A stretch of 6,565 bases of DNA. It comes from DAOMOD01 sp964526035 (GTDB taxonomy: Bacteria > Pseudomonadota > Gammaproteobacteria > Xanthomonadales > BPKI01). The notes beneath the pieces are model-generated. The model made no database searches. It was not told the DNA's origin and worked only from the letters and a program-made list of their open reading frames with translations. Positions 5,856 through 6,565 of the stretch are shown here, piece by piece. Each line of letters starts with the position of its first letter. Position 1 is the stretch's first letter. A program made the translations under genes and the position numbers. The stretch lies in NCBI GenBank assembly GCA_964526035.1, contig CAZGKE010000179.1, positions 1 through 6,565 of the forward strand. The letters are read 5' to 3'.

Positions 5856-6065
5856 GGGAGGCTCCAGCGCGGCAGCCGGTGGCGCCGCGCGTCGCCGCCC
5901 AGTGTCGACGCACCCGGCTCGTCAGGCAAGTCAGCCAGACCGAGCTGCTTGCCGGTGCGCGAATCACACCCCTTGCGGGTGGGGTGGAAGCGTGTCGAAA
6001 TGCGCCTCGGTCGCACGGCTCTTGACCAAGGTCCATGCCCTTCAACCCAGGAGGTTCCCCCCGAC
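5856..6065. other. Divergent intergenic region, ankyrin gene / GFA gene
   Basis: This 210-bp gap between two divergent starts must hold promoters for both genes. CTTGACC near 6023-6029 is a possible -35 on the plus strand, but no good -10 follows at 17 bases. A short hairpin, CACCC-CTTGC-GGGTG, sits near 5968-5982. An AGGAGG ribosome binding site at 6049-6054 serves the GFA gene. I see no clear operator. Confidence 0.4.
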
Positions 6066-6416
6066 ATGACCACGCACACCGGAAGCTGCCACTGCGGCGC
6101 CGTCGCCTTTGAAGTCGAGGGCGAAATTGACAGCGCATTGTCCTGCAACTGCTCGATCTGCTTGCGCAAGGGATCATTGCTCTGGTTCGTAGCGAAGTCG
6201 AAGCTGCACCTGAAGACCCCGGAGTCCGCTGCGGCCTCGTACACCTTTCACAGCCAGCGCATCAGGCACCGCTTCTGCCCACGCTGCGGCATCCACCCCT
6301 ACGGAGAGGGCACCGACCCGAAGGGCAACGAGGTGGCCGCCATCAACCTGCGCTGCATCGAGAATCTCGATCTCGCGAGTGTCCCCGTGCAGCACTTCGA
6401 CGGGCGCGCCCTGTAG
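6066..6416 (+). CDS. GFA/CENP-V family zinc-binding protein
   Basis: This 116-aa cytoplasmic protein belongs to the family named after the glutathione-dependent formaldehyde-activating enzyme Gfa. Most members have no proven reaction, and the name should not be read as proof of formaldehyde detoxification. All expected zinc ligands are present: C8 and C10 in GSCHCGAV, C27, C29 and C32 in SCNCSICLRKG, and C71 and C74 in FCPRCG. The end, NLRCIENLDL...FDGRAL, is also typical. Length is normal for the family. The start at 6066 is supported by AGGAGG at 6049-6054; the 11-nt spacing is somewhat long. It appears to be a single-gene unit, divergent from the ankyrin gene. Confidence 0.93.
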   Translation: MTTHTGSCHCGAVAFEVEGEIDSALSCNCSICLRKGSLLWFVAKSKLHLKTPESAAASYTFHSQRIRHRFCPRCGIHPYGEGTDPKGNEVAAINLRCIENLDLASVPVQHFDGRAL

Positions 6417-6565
6417 TCCGAAACGACGCCAGCCATGACCTTGCCTGCGAGCGCGCAGCGCGGTGGCACAACTCGACCATTTCTGCGACGCGCGATCGGC
6501 ACAGTCACGCGCTAGTGTGGTGTTCCGTAATTGGGTTGCCGAAATCGCGCTGCGGATTCGGCTCC

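Noticed and set aside
6508..6565. Possible insertion-sequence end near CTAGTGTGGTGTTCCG
   Set aside because: CTAG is a common IS630 target context and the AT-richer text after it looks like a boundary, but no inverted partner or transposase lies in the window. The memory-based likeness is too weak to annotate.

Overview
The window is GC-rich and densely coding. It looks like a chromosomal accessory stretch of a gammaproteobacterium, most likely of the Lysobacterales (Xanthomonadales). This placement is an inference from two things: secreted proteins that end in an FxDGFE-type tail, which I associate with that order, and a broken GNAT-family acetyltransferase gene whose start and end resemble the versions in that order. 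There is no rRNA, tRNA, CRISPR array or recognisable intact mobile element.

Region 1-1284 holds two leftward genes for secreted proteins: one cut by the window edge (signal peptide only) and one 220-aa protein. A rightward 68-codon ORF follows. The 252-bp divergent gap between the 220-aa gene and this ORF carries a perfect 18-bp palindrome that looks like a response-regulator site, and a GC-rich hairpin just before the ribosome binding site of the 220-aa gene.

Region 1285-3460 is a 346-bp leader followed by a 609-aa secreted protein made of six tandem repeats of about 92 residues. Its last residues (LFCDGFE) match the end of the unrelated 220-aa protein (LFSDGFEG) although the codons differ.

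Region 3467-4200 is a two-gene leftward operon: a four-helix membrane protein followed, with an ATGA overlap, by a small XRE-type repressor. In front of it lies an AT-rich stretch with direct and inverted copies of GTAAAG, a likely autoregulatory operator.

Region 4302-4579 is a decayed acetyltransferase gene: its first 60 or so codons are joined out of frame to its last 30 or so codons, with the catalytic middle missing. Region 4629-5855 (leftward) is a 408-aa cytoplasmic ankyrin-repeat protein. Region 6066-6416 (rightward) is a GFA/CENP-V family zinc protein with all its cysteines. The last 149 bases hold no gene I can support.

The genes do not form one obvious pathway. The parts most worth following are the shared C-terminal tail on two different secreted proteins, the six-repeat protein itself, and the two operator-like palindromes.
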